From NCBI GenBank assembly GCA_934668375.1, contig CAKUNF010000004.1, positions 1-64,000 of the forward strand: DNA of 64,000 nucleotides. The letters are read 5' to 3'. A model generated the notes under the pieces. It ran no database searches, had not been told where the DNA came from, and was given only the letters and a program-made list of their open reading frames with translations. Position numbers and translations under genes: made by a program. Source of the DNA: an uncultured Parolsenella sp. Its GTDB lineage: Bacteria; Actinomycetota; Coriobacteriia; Coriobacteriales; Atopobiaceae. Below, piece by piece: positions 42,165 to 50,407 of this stretch (positions are counted from its first letter, which is position 1; every line of letters starts with the position of its first letter).

Positions 42165-43184
42165 CTAGCGTGGCAGAAACCCCTCATCGACCACGATGTC
42201 GTCGCGATGCCGGGCGATCGCCTCCCAAGAAAAGCGCCCCACCAGTTCGTCGGCGCTTACGGACTCGCCCTTCTCGGCGAGCCCCAGGTGGCTGGCGATG
42301 ACGCCGAGCAGGGGCTCCGGCCCCGAGAAGCGCTCGCGCAGCGCCCCGAGGTCTAGGTCGTGCTCTCGCTTGGAGAGGCGGCGACCGTCCGGCGCCACAA
42401 GCAGGGGCACATGGCCGTAGGAGGGGCGGCTGTAGCCAAGGAGTCGCTGCAGGTACATCTGGCGCGCCACAGATCCCAGCAGATCGCGGCCGCGAACCAC
42501 CTGGTTGACGCCCATCTCGGCGTCATCGACGACAACGGCCAGCTGATAGGCCACCACGCCGTCGCTGCGTCTCACGAGAAAGTCCCCGCAATCGCGCGAG
42601 AGGCTCTCCCGCACCTCGCCAAAGGCAAGGTCGCAGAAGGCCATGGCATCCTCTGGCTCGCCGGCGGCCGGAACGCGCAGACGCGTGGCCGGTGGCCGCA
42701 GCGTCGCCCGCCTCGCCACCTCGGCAGCGGGCAGACTGCGGCAGGTGCCGGCATACACATAGGTGCCGTCGCTCGCGTGCGGGGCGCTTGCGGCGTGGAG
42801 CTCGCTTCTCGTGCAAAAGCACGGGTAGGTGAGGCGCAGCCCATGCCGGCCCGCCTCGACTCCGCTTCCGCCGAGCCGCTCGATCGCGGCCTCGTAGACC
42901 TCGCTCCGCTCGCTCTGCCAGAAGGGTCCCTCATCCCAGTCCAGGCCAAGCCAGCGCAGGTCGTCCATGATGAGCTCGGCCGCCTCATGGCTCTGGGCGC
43001 GTGGGTCAAGGTCCTCGATGCGCAGCACCATGCGCCCGCCGGCCGCTCGCACAGACAGCCAAGCCACAAGACAGGACGTCACGTTGCCGAGATGCATGCG
43101 ACCCGAGGGCGTGGGCGCAAAACGCCCGACGACGCGCGTGGGCGCCGCCGGGCGTATGGGTTTCATGTCATCTGAGATAGCCAT
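42165..43184 (-). CDS. gluQ: Glutamyl-Q tRNA(Asp) synthetase GluQRS
   Basis: The 339-residue protein is a truncated GluRS without anticodon-binding domain. It activates glutamate and attaches it to queuosine at position 34 of tRNA-Asp. It has GRFAPTPSGRMHLGN near residue 20 (HIGH region), the GluQRS zinc site CFCTRSEL near 122 with YVYAGTC near 142, and RLSKREHD near 270 (KMSKS region). A start at 43184 has no Shine-Dalgarno but CATACT exactly 7 nt upstream, suggesting a leaderless mRNA. It lies 29 nt after the ferritin gene on the same strand. Confidence 0.92.
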   Translation of the reverse strand: MAISDDMKPIRPAAPTRVVGRFAPTPSGRMHLGNVTSCLVAWLSVRAAGGRMVLRIEDLDPRAQSHEAAELIMDDLRWLGLDWDEGPFWQSERSEVYEAAIERLGGSGVEAGRHGLRLTYPCFCTRSELHAASAPHASDGTYVYAGTCRSLPAAEVARRATLRPPATRLRVPAAGEPEDAMAFCDLAFGEVRESLSRDCGDFLVRRSDGVVAYQLAVVVDDAEMGVNQVVRGRDLLGSVARQMYLQRLLGYSRPSYGHVPLLVAPDGRRLSKREHDLDLGALRERFSGPEPLLGVIASHLGLAEKGESVSADELVGRFSWEAIARHRDDIVVDEGFLPR

Positions 43185-43191
43185 GCCATTC

Positions 43192-43197
43192 AGTATG
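43192..43197 (-). promoter_or_regulatory. -10 element of a probable leaderless transcript (gluQRS)
   Basis: CATACT on the minus strand is followed by 7 nt and the ATG at 43184. It lies in the 29-nt gap after ferritin, so gluQRS may have its own promoter besides any read-through. Confidence 0.5.
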
Positions 43198-43213
43198 GCA
43201 CAGCGCCGCGCGG

Positions 43214-43732
43214 CTACATCGGCAGGGTGGTCTGCGCAATGTAGGTGCGCGTGGCGTACTCACGGTCGAGGTCGTACAGGCCCTTCGGGTCGCTGCCGAA
43301 CAGCTTCATGTTGCTGATCATGTCGCGGGCGTTGGACTCCTCCTCGCCCTGCTCCTTGACGAACCAGTCAAGCATCTGCATGGCGCGGATGTCATGCGCC
43401 TCCTGGGCCACCTCGTAGCAGTGGTGGATGAGGCTCGTGACGTACTCCTCGTGCGCGAGGCCCGCCTCGAGCGGCTCGAGGTCGTTCTCGAAGGTCTTGT
43501 CGGGCTTGGCGATGGCCTCCATCGTGGGCTTGTAGTCGTTGTCGAGCAGGTAGCGACGCAGCGCCTTGGCGTGGTCGGTCTCCTCCTGGACCTGAATCAT
43601 GTACCAGTTGGCGAAGCCCTTGAGGCCGCGATCCTCGTAGTAGTCGGCAAACGTGAGGTAGAGGTAGGCGGAGTAGAGCTCCTTGTTGATCTGGTCCTCG
43701 AGTGCCTTGGCGACGTTTTCGTTGATGGCCAT
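43214..43732 (-). CDS. ftnA: Ferritin (bacterial non-heme, FtnA type)
   Basis: The 172-residue four-helix protein has ferroxidase ligands in QINKELYSAYLYL near residue 17, QVQEETDHAKALRRYL near residues 47-62, and EGEEE-like ligands in VKEQGEEESNARDM near 127. It stores iron and protects an iron-rich anaerobe from oxidative damage. AAAGGAAC lies before the ATG. It is directly upstream of gluQRS. Confidence 0.94.
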   Translation of the reverse strand: MAINENVAKALEDQINKELYSAYLYLTFADYYEDRGLKGFANWYMIQVQEETDHAKALRRYLLDNDYKPTMEAIAKPDKTFENDLEPLEAGLAHEEYVTSLIHHCYEVAQEAHDIRAMQMLDWFVKEQGEEESNARDMISNMKLFGSDPKGLYDLDREYATRTYIAQTTLPM

Positions 43733-43855
43733 GTCCGTTCCTTTCGCCGTCTTGTTTCGCGTTCGCCACTAGCCTACCCGAGGCGTCGGACGGCAAACGC
43801 GCCGTTTCGTTCAGGTACCATATCCATACGTATAACCGTGTCAGAGGGAGTCCCC

Positions 43856-45793
43856 ATGGACGCGTCTCGCCCCGGATTCACCCGTCGCCTTGCCCTCGCC
43901 GCCCTGCTTGTTGCGGTGGCGTGCGCGCTTGGCCTCGCCCCGCGCGTGGCCCAGGCCCGCGAGTACTCCATCGACGCCGTGGACATCGACCTTACCGTTA
44001 ACGCGGACGGGTCCATCGGCATCGTGGAGGACCGCACATTTAACTTCGACGGCTCGTTCAACGGCGTGTACTGGGACATTGCCACCGAGGCACCGCTCAA
44101 GCGCACGTCGAACGCCGATCCGGCCGTCACGAATCTGTCCGTCGAGGACCTCACGAGCGGGGGCGGCGAGTTCCAGCGGTCGGACTCCGGCACGCCGGGC
44201 TCCTACGAGGTCACGGACTACTCGTATTACACGCGCGTCAAGATCTACACGCCCCACGAGGACGAGCGTGCCACCGTTCGCATCTCCTATACCATGACGA
44301 ACGTCGTGAACGCCTGGGCCGACACGGGCGAGCTGTACTGGAAGTTCGTCTCGGACGGCTGGGACGTGCCGTCGAACAACGTGACGTGTCGCGTCCACCT
44401 GCCCGTTGCCGCCGGCGATGCCGTCACGGCCGGTGACAACGTGCGCGCGTGGGGTCATGGCCCGCTCGATGCCTCGCTTGCGTTTGACGGCGACGACATC
44501 GTCTACACCGTCCCGGGCGTTGGCACGAGCGAATACGCCGAGGCCCGCGTGACGTTTCCCGTCTCCTGGCTCACGGGCATGGCGCCCTCGAGCGTCTCCC
44601 AGCTGTCCGCCATCATGGACGAGGAGCAGCAGTGGGCAGACGACGCGAATGCCCGCCGCGAGGCCGCCCGCCGCTCGATTGCCACGGGGACCGTTGTGGG
44701 CGCGGCCACGGTCGCGGGAACCGTGGCGCTTGTCGTGCTGTTTACGCTCCGCTACAACCGTCGCCACAAGGCGCGCTTCTCCGACCCGTACTTCCGCGAC
44801 GTCCCCTCGTCTGACCACCCGGCCGTGCTCGCGTCGCTGTGGGAGGGAGGCAAGGTGCCCGGCGAGGCGTTCACTGCCACGCTCATGAAACTCACGGACG
44901 ATGGGGTTATCGGCCTGTCGCTCGTGAAGGACGAGAAGGGGCGCGAGAAGGACTACCAGATCGAGCGCGGCAGCCGCGTCCCCACCGACGACATCGATGA
45001 TGCCGCGATGAAGCTCATGTTCGATGTCGTGGCGCCGAGGGGCAAGGACCGCCGCTGGCGCGATGCCCCAGCGGGCGGCTACACCACGCTGCGGTTCTCG
45101 GACGTGAAGCGCGCCGCCAAGAAGGCTCCCGAGACGTATTCCGAGGCGCTCAACGAGTGGGGCAGCGAGGTGAGCGGCCGCTGCGAGGCACGCGGCTTCT
45201 TCGACGACGCCGGCTTCACCGGCCGCGCCCCGCTTATGGTCCTGAGCATCCTTCTCGCCGTCCTCGGCTGCATTGCGGGCCTCGTGCTGCTCGACATGGA
45301 GGCATACCTGAGGGGAATAGGCGTTTTGGTGGCCAATCTCGCGGCGTGCATCGTGGCTTGCGTGCTTGCCACGCGCCTGCGCCCGATGTCTGCCGAGGCC
45401 ATTGAGCTCAAGGCCCAGCTCGCGGCGCTGCGCAAGTGGCTCCAGGAGTTCACGCTGCTCAAGGAGGCCGTCCCACGTGACGTTGCGCTATGGGATCGTC
45501 TGCTTGTCATGGCCGTGGTGCTCGGCGTGGCTGATCGCGTGGTCGAGCAGCTGAGGATGGTGGCGCCCGAGGTTCTCGAGAGCCCGTACTTCTACAGCTA
45601 CTACTGGTATCACTCCTACGGTCACTTGGGCTCGCCCGCCGCCGCGTTCACCACGAGCTACGAGAGCGCGCATCACGTGAGCACGGCGGCCATGGCCTCG
45701 TCCTCGAGCAGTTCGGGCGGCGGTTTTGGCGGCGGCTTCTCCGGCGGTGGCGGCGGGGGAGGCGGCGGAGGCGGCGGTGGCGGCGCGTTCTAG
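43856..45793 (+). CDS. DUF2207 membrane protein with Gly-rich C-terminus
   Basis: The 645-residue protein has a signal peptide (cleavage near AQA-REY, residue 35), an extracellular beta-rich DUF2207 domain of about 240 residues (DLTVNADGSIGIVEDRTFNF), one membrane helix near 285-305, a cytoplasmic part, two adjacent helices near 460-510, and a final stretch of Ser and Gly (GGGFGGGFSGGG and more). This order matches the DUF2207 family, which is common in Actinomycetota and has no known function. A promoter with TATAAC near 43830 lies upstream. GAGGGAG precedes the ATG. Confidence 0.88.
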   Translation: MDASRPGFTRRLALAALLVAVACALGLAPRVAQAREYSIDAVDIDLTVNADGSIGIVEDRTFNFDGSFNGVYWDIATEAPLKRTSNADPAVTNLSVEDLTSGGGEFQRSDSGTPGSYEVTDYSYYTRVKIYTPHEDERATVRISYTMTNVVNAWADTGELYWKFVSDGWDVPSNNVTCRVHLPVAAGDAVTAGDNVRAWGHGPLDASLAFDGDDIVYTVPGVGTSEYAEARVTFPVSWLTGMAPSSVSQLSAIMDEEQQWADDANARREAARRSIATGTVVGAATVAGTVALVVLFTLRYNRRHKARFSDPYFRDVPSSDHPAVLASLWEGGKVPGEAFTATLMKLTDDGVIGLSLVKDEKGREKDYQIERGSRVPTDDIDDAAMKLMFDVVAPRGKDRRWRDAPAGGYTTLRFSDVKRAAKKAPETYSEALNEWGSEVSGRCEARGFFDDAGFTGRAPLMVLSILLAVLGCIAGLVLLDMEAYLRGIGVLVANLAACIVACVLATRLRPMSAEAIELKAQLAALRKWLQEFTLLKEAVPRDVALWDRLLVMAVVLGVADRVVEQLRMVAPEVLESPYFYSYYWYHSYGHLGSPAAAFTTSYESAHHVSTAAMASSSSSSGGGFGGGFSGGGGGGGGGGGGGGAF

Positions 45794-45822
45794 CGAGCCA
45801 CGCTGCCCCGAGTGCCAACCGG

Positions 45823-45870
45823 GTAAAAATGAGGCGCCTTGGCTGCCGGGTGGTTGGTGGCCAAGGCGCC
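45823..45870. terminator. Bidirectional terminator
   Basis: GGCGCCTTGGC pairs with GCCAAGGCGCC. On the minus strand it is followed by TCATTTTTAC (terminator of the acetyltransferase gene); on the plus strand GTTCTCTTTG follows, serving the DUF2207 gene. Confidence 0.82.
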
Positions 45871-45880
45871 GTTCTCTTTG

Positions 45881-46579
45881 CTAGGCGCGCCCGCCGTAGA
45901 CGAAGTAGCGCTCCGGGGCACCCTCAACCGTGCTCCCGCGCTCTGCGAGACGTTCGAGCTCCAGGTGCTCGTAGAAGGGCCAATCGCAATCCGTGTCGGT
46001 GACGAGCCAGTAGCGGCTGGCGCCGTGACGGGAGAAATGGTCGCGCGCCAGGGCGAGCAGCCTGCGGCCGATCCCATGCCCACGCGCCGCCTCGCCAATG
46101 ACGAGCAGCAGCACGCGCGGCTGTCCGTCGAGTCCGGCCGCGGCCCGCATCTCGTTTGTTGCCCGAACCTCGTCGAGGTAGACGGGCTCGCTGGGCTCGG
46201 CGGCGTGCTCCTCGCGCTCTCGGGCGCGGGCCAACAGCCGCTCGGCCGCCTCTCGTGCCTGCCGGCCCACGCGCTTCCAGCGCGCCGACGCCTCCGGGTC
46301 GTCATGCGTCCCATGGGTGAGGATGACGCCGGCAATCCGTCCGTCTACCAGGGCTTTCATGCCCCAGGTGGAGTCTGCGAGATATGCGCTGACCTCGTCG
46401 GTGGCGAGCAGTCGCGCCACCTCGTTGCGCTCGTCGGCAGGCAGGCCGGCGCCGTCCGCCGCGGCCGCCGACGAGTCTCCCAAGCCGTCGGGGGAGTACC
46501 AAGCGGCCGCAGCCAGTCCCACGATGCCGTCCAGGTCTGCCGGCGTGACCTTCTCAAACGTAACGTCGCTGCTGCTCAT
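45881..46579 (-). CDS. GNAT family N-acetyltransferase
   Basis: The 232-residue protein begins MSSSDVTFEKVTPADLDG with GGGGAGG upstream. The acetyl-CoA site is RVLLLVIGEAARGHGIGRRLLALARDHF near residues 160-188, with R-G-H-G-I-G in place of the usual Q/R-x-x-G-x-G/A. The last part ends YEHLELERLAERG. The central region is an alpha-helical insert with a long acidic loop. The substrate is unknown. Confidence 0.85.
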   Translation of the reverse strand: MSSSDVTFEKVTPADLDGIVGLAAAAWYSPDGLGDSSAAAADGAGLPADERNEVARLLATDEVSAYLADSTWGMKALVDGRIAGVILTHGTHDDPEASARWKRVGRQAREAAERLLARAREREEHAAEPSEPVYLDEVRATNEMRAAAGLDGQPRVLLLVIGEAARGHGIGRRLLALARDHFSRHGASRYWLVTDTDCDWPFYEHLELERLAERGSTVEGAPERYFVYGGRA

Positions 46580-46808
46580 GTGACCTCCCCGGCGGTGTTG
46601 CCTCGCCGCTTCCGTCGATTGCTTCCCCAAGCCTACCCGAAGAGCCCGCGCACGAGCCCGACCCACCCCGAGAATGGCGCAAAGATGATGCCTGCGCCCG
46701 CCCGTTGCGGCACAATAGAAGCTTGGGAGTTCAAACCCCGGCGCCGGCCCGCGGGCCCGTTCGGCGGAGGCCGCTCCCGCAAGCATTCGCACACAACGAG
46801 GAGGTTTC

Positions 46809-48407
46809 ATGGCGGACGGTTCTATCAAGAGGGCTCTCGTCTCCGTAACGGACAAGACGGGCGTCGTCGAGTTCGTGAAGGCGCTCGAGGACGAGTTTGG
46901 CGTCGAGGTTATCTCGACGGGCGGCACGGCGCGCGTCCTTGCCGAGGCGGGCGTCAACGTGGTGCCCATCGAGCGATACACCGGCTTTCCCGAGATGATG
47001 GACGGCCGCGTGAAGACGCTGCACCCCAAGGTCCACGGCGGCCTTCTCGCGCGTCGCGACAACCCCCAGCACATGGCCGAGGCGGCCGAGCACGGCATCG
47101 GCATGATCGACCTCGTCTGCGTCAACCTCTATGAGTTCGAGAAGACCGTCGCCAAGCCCGGCGTCACGTTCGCGGACGCCATCGAGCACATCGACATCGG
47201 CGGCCCCTCCATGCTGCGCTCCGCCGCCAAGAACGCCGACTCCGTGACCGTGGTCTCCGACCCGGCCGACTACGAGCGCGTCCTTGCCGAGATGCGCGCC
47301 AACGGCGGTGCCACCACGCTCGCCACGCGCCGCGCGCTGCAGCTCAAGGTCTACCAGACCACGGCCTCCTATGACGCCGCCATCGCCGCCTGGCTCGCCA
47401 AGCAGGCGTCCGATGCCGACGAGGCAAGCGTGGAGCTGCCCCAGACCCTCGACCTCAGCGCCGAGAAGATCCAAGACCTTCGCTATGGCGAGAACCCCCA
47501 GCAGACGGCCGCGTTCTACCGCCTGCCGGGCGCGCACGCGCACTCGCTCGTGAACGCCACGCAGGTCCAGGGCAAGGAGCTCTCCTACAACAACCTGCTG
47601 GACACCGATGCCGCCTGGAGCCTCGTGCGCGAGTTCGACGGCCCCGCGTGCGTCATCCTCAAGCACCAGAACCCCTGCGGCAGCGCCGTGGCCGAGAACG
47701 TCACCGAGGCGTATGACCGCGCGTTCGCGTGCGACCCCAAGAGCGCGTTCGGCGGCATCATCGCCTGCAACCGCGAGGTGCCCCTCGAGCTGTGCGAGCA
47801 CTTTGCCGACGTCAACAAGCAGTTCGTCGAGGTCCTCATCGCGCCGAGCTACACGCCCGAGGCCCTCGAGCGCCTTTCGCGCCGCAAGAACCTGCGCGTG
47901 CTCGCCACGGGCGGCATCGACGCGCCGGCCGCGCTCGAGTACCGCAGCGTGGACGGCGGCCTGCTTGTCCAGACGGTCGACCGCGTGAGCGAGGACCCCG
48001 CAACGTTCACGGTGCCCACGAAGCGCAAGCCCTCCCCCGAGGAGATGGACGAGCTGCTGTTTGCCTGGCGCGTCTGCAAGGGCGTCAAGTCCAACGCCAT
48101 TCTCGTGAGCAAGGGCAAGGCGGGCATCGGCATGGGGCCGGGCCAGCCCAACCGCGTTGACTCCGCGCTGCTCGCCTGCGAGCGCGCCGAGGAGGCCTGC
48201 GACCGCATGGGTGTCGAGCGCGGCGGCTTTGCCTGCGCGAGCGACGCCTTCTTCCCGTTCCGCGACAACGTCGACGTGCTCGCCGAGCATGGCGTCACCT
48301 GCATCATCCAGCCCGGCGGCTCCAAGCGTGACGACGAGTCCATCGCCGCCTGCGACGAGCACGGCATCGCGATGGTGTTCACGGGAGCCCGCCACTTCCG
48401 TCATTAG
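46809..48407 (+). CDS. purH: Bifunctional purine biosynthesis protein PurH (AICAR transformylase/IMP cyclohydrolase)
   Basis: The 532-residue enzyme does the last two steps of IMP synthesis. The N-terminal IMP cyclohydrolase part (1-195) has SVTDKTGVVEFVKAL, STGGTARVL and GRVKTLHPKVHGGLLARRD. The transformylase part follows (RYGENPQQTAAFY near residue 225, LKHQNPCGSAVAEN near 282) and ends in SDAFFPFRDNVDVLAEHGV, IIQPGGSKRDDESI and FTGARHFRH. GAGGAGG lies before the ATG. No neighbouring purine genes are in view, so it is likely a single-gene unit with a promoter near 46705. Confidence 0.97.
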   Translation: MADGSIKRALVSVTDKTGVVEFVKALEDEFGVEVISTGGTARVLAEAGVNVVPIERYTGFPEMMDGRVKTLHPKVHGGLLARRDNPQHMAEAAEHGIGMIDLVCVNLYEFEKTVAKPGVTFADAIEHIDIGGPSMLRSAAKNADSVTVVSDPADYERVLAEMRANGGATTLATRRALQLKVYQTTASYDAAIAAWLAKQASDADEASVELPQTLDLSAEKIQDLRYGENPQQTAAFYRLPGAHAHSLVNATQVQGKELSYNNLLDTDAAWSLVREFDGPACVILKHQNPCGSAVAENVTEAYDRAFACDPKSAFGGIIACNREVPLELCEHFADVNKQFVEVLIAPSYTPEALERLSRRKNLRVLATGGIDAPAALEYRSVDGGLLVQTVDRVSEDPATFTVPTKRKPSPEEMDELLFAWRVCKGVKSNAILVSKGKAGIGMGPGQPNRVDSALLACERAEEACDRMGVERGGFACASDAFFPFRDNVDVLAEHGVTCIIQPGGSKRDDESIAACDEHGIAMVFTGARHFRH

Positions 48408-48417
48408 CGGGCTTCCC

Positions 48418-48503
48418 TGGCGCCCCATCTTGCCGCTCAGGCTTCGGCTTGCGTATTTCAATACGCGTCGCCTTGCCTTCGGGGCAATCTGGGGTGCCAG
48501 GAA
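48418..48503. repeat. Folded intergenic element after purH
   Basis: CTGGCGCCCCA near 48418 pairs with TGGGGTGCCAG near 48493-48503, CTTGCC with GGCAA inside it, and a perfect 7-bp hairpin GCGTATT-TC-AATACGC sits at the tip. It forms a branched 86-nt structure without a T-run, so it is probably an extragenic palindrome or the site of mRNA 3' processing. Confidence 0.5.
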
Positions 48504-48533
48504 ACCCCTCACGGCCGATTGAATTGAGGACAT

Positions 48534-49202
48534 TTGCCCAAGATTTACGTCATAGAGGACGACGAGGCCATCCGCGGAGAGCTCATCCGCCTGCTCGAGC
48601 GCGAGGGATACGAGACGGACGCGTGCGAGGACTTCTCGCGCGCGTCCGAGCTCGCCCTCGTGGCGGCGCCAGACCTCGTGCTGCTCGACCTTACGCTGCC
48701 GGGGACGGACGGCCAGCTCGTGTGCCGCGAGCTGCGCACCTCCTCGAGCGTTCCCGTCGTGGTGCTCACGAGCCGCACGACGGAGGCCGACGAGGTCGTG
48801 GCCATGACGCTTGGTGCGGATGACTTCGTGCCCAAGCCCTATAGCCCGCGCGTGCTGCTCGCCCACATCGCGGCGATCCTGCGCCGTTCCGGGGCGGTGG
48901 CTGCCCGTTCCGTCCTTGAGCACGGCGGGGTCTCGCTTGACCTCTCGCGTTCGACGGCGAGTGCCGCGGGCGGCTCCGTGGAGCTCACGAAGAACGAGGT
49001 GCGCATCCTGGCGCTGCTCATGCGCCGCGCCGGCGGAATCGTCCCGCGCGAGGACCTCATGCGCGAGCTGTGGGACTCCGAGGCGTTCGTTGACGACAAC
49101 ACGCTCACCGTGAACGTCAACCGCCTGCGCTCCCAGCTTGCCAGGATCGGCGTTGAGGGCTACCTGGTGACCCACCGCGGCCAGGGCTACGCGGTGCGCT
49201 GA
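48534..49202 (+). CDS. OmpR-family response regulator (Bce-like)
   Basis: The 222-residue protein has a receiver domain (acid pocket EDDE at residues 8-11, phospho-Asp in VLLDLTLPG near residue 52, the conserved Lys in FVPKPY near 101) and an OmpR winged helix in the C-terminal half (VELTKNEVRILALLM, then VNVNRLRSQLARIG and THRGQGYAVR). The start is TTG at 48534, 5 nt after TTGAGGA. Stop and histidine-kinase start overlap (TGATG). With the kinase and the ABC transporter it forms a Bce-type system. Confidence 0.93.
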   Translation: MPKIYVIEDDEAIRGELIRLLEREGYETDACEDFSRASELALVAAPDLVLLDLTLPGTDGQLVCRELRTSSSVPVVVLTSRTTEADEVVAMTLGADDFVPKPYSPRVLLAHIAAILRRSGAVAARSVLEHGGVSLDLSRSTASAAGGSVELTKNEVRILALLMRRAGGIVPREDLMRELWDSEAFVDDNTLTVNVNRLRSQLARIGVEGYLVTHRGQGYAVR

Positions 49203-50281
49203 TGGGGCCTGGCAGCTTCATCTGGTCGCGAGCGCCGCAGCTTGCGGTGCTTGTCGCGCTCGAGGCGCTTCTCGCGCTCGTCCTGTGCGTCACGGGGTCG
49301 TCTGCTGACCTCGTGGCACTTGTCATGCTGCTGTGCGCGCTCGCTGCGGCGGCGGCGCTTGCGCTTGACTACGCGCGTGACCGCTCGTTCTGGCGCTCGC
49401 TCGAGGGCCTCTCCGAGTCCTCGGACGCATCGAGTGCCGTCGCGCTCATGGGAGAGCCGGCCTCTCCCGAGGGTCGTGTGGCGGCGGGCGCCGTCTCCCG
49501 CGTCTCCAAGCTCGCTGCGGACGAGGCCGCCTCGCAGCGTCGATTCGTCGAGGAGTACCGTGCCTACGTCGAGGCGTGGGTTCACGAGGCCAAGAGCCCC
49601 ATCACGGCCGCACGCCTCGCGCTGGCAAATCTCGAGGAGGACGTTCGCGCGGGCGACCCTGCGGCATCGGCGGCCTATGGGTCGCGGCTGCGCGCCGTGG
49701 ACGGCGAGCTCTCGCGCGTGGAGCGCTATGTGGAGCAGGCCCTCTTCTACGCGCGCTCCGAGTCGCTCGACCGCGACTTTCTCGTGCGTAGGCACGAACT
49801 GCGCGACGTGGTCTCCGCGGCCGTCCGTGCCAACGCGTCGCTGCTCATCTCCGCCGGCGTGGCCCCGCGGCTGGGTGAGGGGCTGTCGCTCGGCGTCTTC
49901 ACGGACGACAAGTGGCTTGGCTTCATGCTGGGTCAGCTGCTGCAGAACAGCGCGCGCTACGTGCGAGCGGGTGCCGAGGGCGGCCCGCAGGTCTGGTTCG
50001 ACGCGCGCCTGCTTGACGAGGGCAAGGCCGATGAACGCGTTGAGCTCGTGGTGCGAGACAACGGCTGCGGCGTGAGCGAGGCGGACCTGCCGCGCGTCTT
50101 CGACCGCGGCTTCACGGGCGAGAACGGCCGGGCGCACGAGCGCTCCACGGGCCTGGGACTGTGGCTCGTCTGGCGTCTGGCGAGCAAGATGGGCGTCTCG
50201 GTTGCCGTGGACTCCGTGGCGGGCGAGGGCTTCTCCGTGACGCTGGGCTTTCCCGCCAACAAGATGCACTACTACGAGTGA
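49202..50281 (+). CDS. Short-sensor histidine kinase (BceS-like)
   Basis: The 359-residue kinase has two closely spaced membrane helices at the N-terminus (residues ~12-57) with almost no extracellular loop, as in intramembrane-sensing kinases. The phosphoacceptor is in WVHEAKSPITAARLAL near residue 126, the N box in LLQNSARYV near 245, then DNGCGV and STGLGLWLV. Such kinases do not sense alone but read the state of a BceAB transporter; a matching transporter lies downstream on the opposite strand. The stop TGA falls in a partial REP unit next to the REPIN at 50288. Confidence 0.9.
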   Translation: MGPGSFIWSRAPQLAVLVALEALLALVLCVTGSSADLVALVMLLCALAAAAALALDYARDRSFWRSLEGLSESSDASSAVALMGEPASPEGRVAAGAVSRVSKLAADEAASQRRFVEEYRAYVEAWVHEAKSPITAARLALANLEEDVRAGDPAASAAYGSRLRAVDGELSRVERYVEQALFYARSESLDRDFLVRRHELRDVVSAAVRANASLLISAGVAPRLGEGLSLGVFTDDKWLGFMLGQLLQNSARYVRAGAEGGPQVWFDARLLDEGKADERVELVVRDNGCGVSEADLPRVFDRGFTGENGRAHERSTGLGLWLVWRLASKMGVSVAVDSVAGEGFSVTLGFPANKMHYYE

Positions 50282-50287
50282 CACTTG

Positions 50288-50367
50288 GGTGACACTTGGG
50301 GACGGGGCCAAACTGTCACCATCGCTGTGGCTGCGGTGACAAAACGACCCCGTCCCCAAGTGTCACC
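50288..50367 (-). repeat. REPIN copy 2 (80 bp, inverted relative to copy 1)
   Basis: Its reverse complement matches 42083-42162 at 78 of 80 positions, including the central CGCAGCCACAGCGATGG. A partial unit (GTGACACTTGG) directly before it at about 50278 overlaps the kinase stop codon. Confidence 0.9.
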
Positions 50368-50399
50368 AAAAAGGGCCGCGACGCTGCCGCCGCGGCCCT
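50368..50399 (-). terminator. Terminator of the Bce-like transporter operon
   Basis: On the minus strand GGGCCGCG pairs with CGCGGCCC and is followed by TTTTT. It lies 10 nt after the permease stop. Confidence 0.88.
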
Positions 50400-50407
50400 G
50401 ACGCCTG

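Noticed and set aside
45700..45793. Frameshift or low-complexity error at the Gly-rich end of the DUF2207 protein
   Set aside because: A Gly/Ser-rich tail is usual for this family and the frame ends cleanly before a terminator.
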